Source of the DNA: Fusibacillus kribbianus
Lineage (GTDB): Bacteria > Bacillota > Clostridia > Lachnospirales > Lachnospiraceae
Reading direction: 5' to 3'
NCBI RefSeq assembly: GCF_030053595.1
Contig: NZ_JASGBQ010000002.1
Coordinates: 210,431 to 274,430 of the forward strand
DNA: 64,000 bases
The notes beneath the pieces are model-generated. The model was not told the DNA's origin and made no database searches. It worked only from the letters and a program-made list of their open reading frames with translations. Every line of letters begins with the position of its first letter. The stretch's first letter is position 1. The translations under genes and the position numbers were made by a program. Of the stretch, positions 62,208 through 64,000 are shown one piece after another.

Positions 62208-63281
62208 TTACAGAAGGCCCCGCCTCTGCATATCCTTCATGGCTTCCACCAGGCGTGTATTATCCTCCGGCGTCAGTGCACCAAGATGCCCCACACGGAA
62301 CACCCGGTCAGCCAGTTCTCCGCCGTTGGGACAGATCCAGATCCCGTATTCATCCTTCAGGGTCACAAAGATCTCATGAGCCGAAGAATTCAGAGGATGA
62401 AGGGGGGTCAGTGCATTGGACATGGACGGAGAAAAAATCTCGAAGGGAAGCCCCTGGATTTTTTTCCGGAAATCCTCAGCCAAACTGCGGATCCGTGCAA
62501 TTTCACTTTCCACTCCTCCTGCCTTTTCAATCTCCAGAAGTCTTGTATGGATCTGCCGTAAAATCCCGACCGCAGGTGTAAAAGGGGTCTGCCCCCGCTC
62601 TCCGTTTTTGAGGGCACTTTTCAGATCCAGATACATACATTTTGTTTTATTCTCGTTTACCCGCTTCACAGCCTCCGCAGAAAGGACAACCAGGGAAATA
62701 CCGGGCGGGCAGGCCAGAGCCTTCTGAGAACCGGTCAGCATCACATGAACTCCCAGCTTCTTCATTTCAAAGGGATCTGCCAGAAAGGAGCTGACTGCAT
62801 CCACCACAAGAAAGAGTCCCTTTTCCCGGCAGAAACGACTGATCATCTCCATATCATAATGTACCCCTGTCGAGGTCTCATGGACATTCACCAGAAAGCC
62901 TGTATAACCGCCTTCTCCGTAAGACCACAGCTTTTCTTCCGTCAGGGGTTCACCGTAATTCAACCTGATCTCTGTATAAGGCACCTCATGGAGTGCACAG
63001 AGCTCTGCGAAGCGGTGACCGAAGCTTCCGCCATTGACCACAAGCACCTTATCCTTTTCTGTAAACACATTCATAACTGCCGCTTCCATGGCTGCTGTCC
63101 CGGAACCGGTCAGAAATACAACTCTGGCATTCTCTTCCGCACCGGCAAAGTCTTTTACCAGTCGCTCATTTTCAAACATCAGCTCCGAAAATTCCGGTGT
63201 CCGGAAATAGGGAACCTGCTCCTGTCCGATCTCTCTCACGGCATCGCTGGACTGCACCGGACCTACGGCGAAATTTAACAT
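62208..63281 (-). CDS. class V PLP aminotransferase (AEP/serine-glyoxylate type)
   Basis: A 357-aa class V aminotransferase. PLP is held by K187 in [12 protein letters not shown] and D161 in [19 protein letters not shown] binds the phosphate. The nearest known activities are serine-glyoxylate, 2-aminoethylphosphonate-pyruvate and serinol-phosphate transamination. Next to a CDP-forming fusion protein it may provide an amino-alcohol phosphate or phosphonate to be activated. ATG after AAGGAGGCAATT. Its substrate is a guess. Confidence 0.87.
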   Translation of the reverse strand: MLNFAVGPVQSSDAVREIGQEQVPYFRTPEFSELMFENERLVKDFAGAEENARVVFLTGSGTAAMEAAVMNVFTEKDKVLVVNGGSFGHRFAELCALHEVPYTEIRLNYGEPLTEEKLWSYGEGGYTGFLVNVHETSTGVHYDMEMISRFCREKGLFLVVDAVSSFLADPFEMKKLGVHVMLTGSQKALACPPGISLVVLSAEAVKRVNENKTKCMYLDLKSALKNGERGQTPFTPAVGILRQIHTRLLEIEKAGGVESEIARIRSLAEDFRKKIQGLPFEIFSPSMSNALTPLHPLNSSAHEIFVTLKDEYGIWICPNGGELADRVFRVGHLGALTPEDNTRLVEAMKDMQRRGLL

Positions 63282-63323
63282 AATTGCCTCCTTATGGCTC
63301 TTCGTAGTTTTCTTTCTATATTG

Positions 63324-63351
63324 ATTATAACAGACCGCCTTATATTTGCAA
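63324..63351 (-). promoter_or_regulatory. promoter of the aminotransferase-fusion operon
   Basis: On the minus strand TTGCAA (63351-63346), 16-nt spacer, consensus TATAAT (63329-63324), about 42 nt before the ATG. Confidence 0.7.
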
Positions 63352-63470
63352 GTGCAACGGTATTTTACAGAACAAAGAGTATTTAACTGAATACATGGAA
63401 TTCCTCTGCTTTTTCAACTAACAGGTAATCTCTGCCTGAACAGGCAATGAATGATTTCTAAAGATCCGGC

Positions 63471-63505
63471 AAAAGGCAGGCTGAATTCTTTCGGCCTGCG
63501 CCTTC
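63471..63505 (-). terminator. terminator of the Rpn-type gene
   Basis: AAGGC/GCCTT and AGGC/GCCT segments pair around a short bulge, ending on the minus strand in CCTTTTGCC. The 247-bp gap 63282-63528 holds this hairpin and the promoter at 63324-63351, and no gene. Confidence 0.5.
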
Positions 63506-63528
63506 GCCGTCAGATGTGATTCGTTGTT

Positions 63529-64000
63529 TTATTTTGTTTCCGGTTCCATTTCTTTTGTAAACTGCTCGACCGAAGCTGCCCGGGCAGCCAGCTTATGCCA
63601 CCTTCGCAGGCAGTCCAGATCCCGCTCCGTTAGGATCCGCTCCTTCAGTTCCTCCGGAACTGTCCCGCAGTCTTCCAAAAGCTCCAGTACACTTTCCGCC
63701 TTTCCCAGGACACGTCCTTCTTCCTTTCCGAGGGCATGTCCTTCTTCTCTCCCCGCTTCTCTTCCTTCTGCCTTCCCTTCTGCGCGCTCTTCCCGCAAAA
63801 GCTCTTCCAGCCGCATAAACTTCTCCTCCATTCTCCGGCTTCCTTTGATTCGACGCACAGATTCCTGGAGCTGCCTCACAAATGCATCTCCGTATTCCTC
63901 TGTACTTGCCGGCAGATCCGCTCCTGCATACTTTAAGAACTGTACCAGAGATTCCGGCGTTTCCTCCTCATTCTTCCCGCAGGTGCTCAAAAAAATACTG
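63529..64000 (-). CDS. Rpn family recombination-promoting nuclease/transposase-like protein (3' part)
   Basis: The C-terminal about 157 residues of a PD-(D/E)XK nuclease-type transposase-like protein; the frame stays open to the right edge, and an in-frame TTG at 63990 is not the start. The visible part holds the helical tail and a glutamate/glycine/arginine repeat region (EGREAGREEG, ALGKEEGRVLGK), typical of Rpn tails, where such repeats vary between copies. The nuclease core lies outside. Rpn proteins promote RecA-independent recombination. Confidence 0.75.
   Translation of the reverse strand, partial: SIFLSTCGKNEEETPESLVQFLKYAGADLPASTEEYGDAFVRQLQESVRRIKGSRRMEEKFMRLEELLREERAEGKAEGREAGREEGHALGKEEGRVLGKAESVLELLEDCGTVPEELKERILTERDLDCLRRWHKLAARAASVEQFTKEMEPETK

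Overview
The window looks like chromosome of an anaerobic, low-to-mid GC Gram-positive of the class Clostridia, most likely a Lachnospiraceae member. This is inferred from gene content: a T-box in front of thrS, VanW, DUF1540 and C_GCAxxG proteins, PPi-dependent phosphofructokinase, a flavodiiron-rubredoxin fusion, strong GGAGG ribosome sites and a dgt-dnaG-rpoD cluster. No 16S gene is present to confirm it. About 60 genes are packed tightly, and many neighbours share ATGA stop/start overlaps.

Left part, 0-15.6 kb, nearly all minus strand. A radical SAM DNA-repair-type protein and a rubredoxin lie at the left end. A nucleotide-metabolism run follows: dut, degV, a TPR lipoprotein, hflX, thyA and folA. 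Next come a YkgJ-like cysteine-cluster protein and the RNase P RNA gene on the plus strand. After them is the macromolecular-synthesis operon, read as dgt, dnaG, rpoD, trmK, nif3-like and a TGS-uridine-kinase-like gene.

Middle left, 15.8-33.6 kb. This holds an NSS sodium symporter, then a membrane-lipid operon (PAP2-like, YbhN-type flippase, pssA, psd) that would make phosphatidylethanolamine. It continues with pfp, an S8 subtilisin-like protease, yggS and a YczE-like membrane protein, an AraC regulator, and an MFS/spermidine-synthase-like fusion. It ends with an EF-G paralogue divergent from tyrA-aroA.

Middle, 33.6-38.1 kb. This is the most irregular stretch: an unrecognised acidic membrane protein, then decayed genes. 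They are an alkaline phosphatase that has lost its nucleophile region, a YibE/F gene cut at its 3' end and joined to an XRE regulator cut at its 5' end, and an orphan NMT1-type binding lipoprotein with a TTG start.

Right part, 38-64 kb. It contains a RidA and zinc-ribbon threonine-synthase-like pair, a CaCA antiporter, and a TetR/MMPL/LxxG-repeat export module. VanW, pyrBI, a tRNA-Pro with an unusual AGG anticodon, and infC-rpmI-rplT follow; infC has a probable AUU start and an attenuated leader. Then come an amino-acid ABC transporter, the flavodiiron protein, thrS with its T-box, and a homocysteine-methyltransferase operon. The last genes are a PHP phosphatase, a cytidylyltransferase-Gfo/Idh-like fusion next to a class V aminotransferase, and the 3' part of an Rpn-family nuclease gene running off the right edge.

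The best candidates for something new are the fusion plus aminotransferase pair at 60.9-63.3 kb, whose oxidoreductase-like half lacks its usual catalytic signatures, and the infC leader with a plausible antiterminator. I saw no CRISPR array, complete insertion sequence or prophage.
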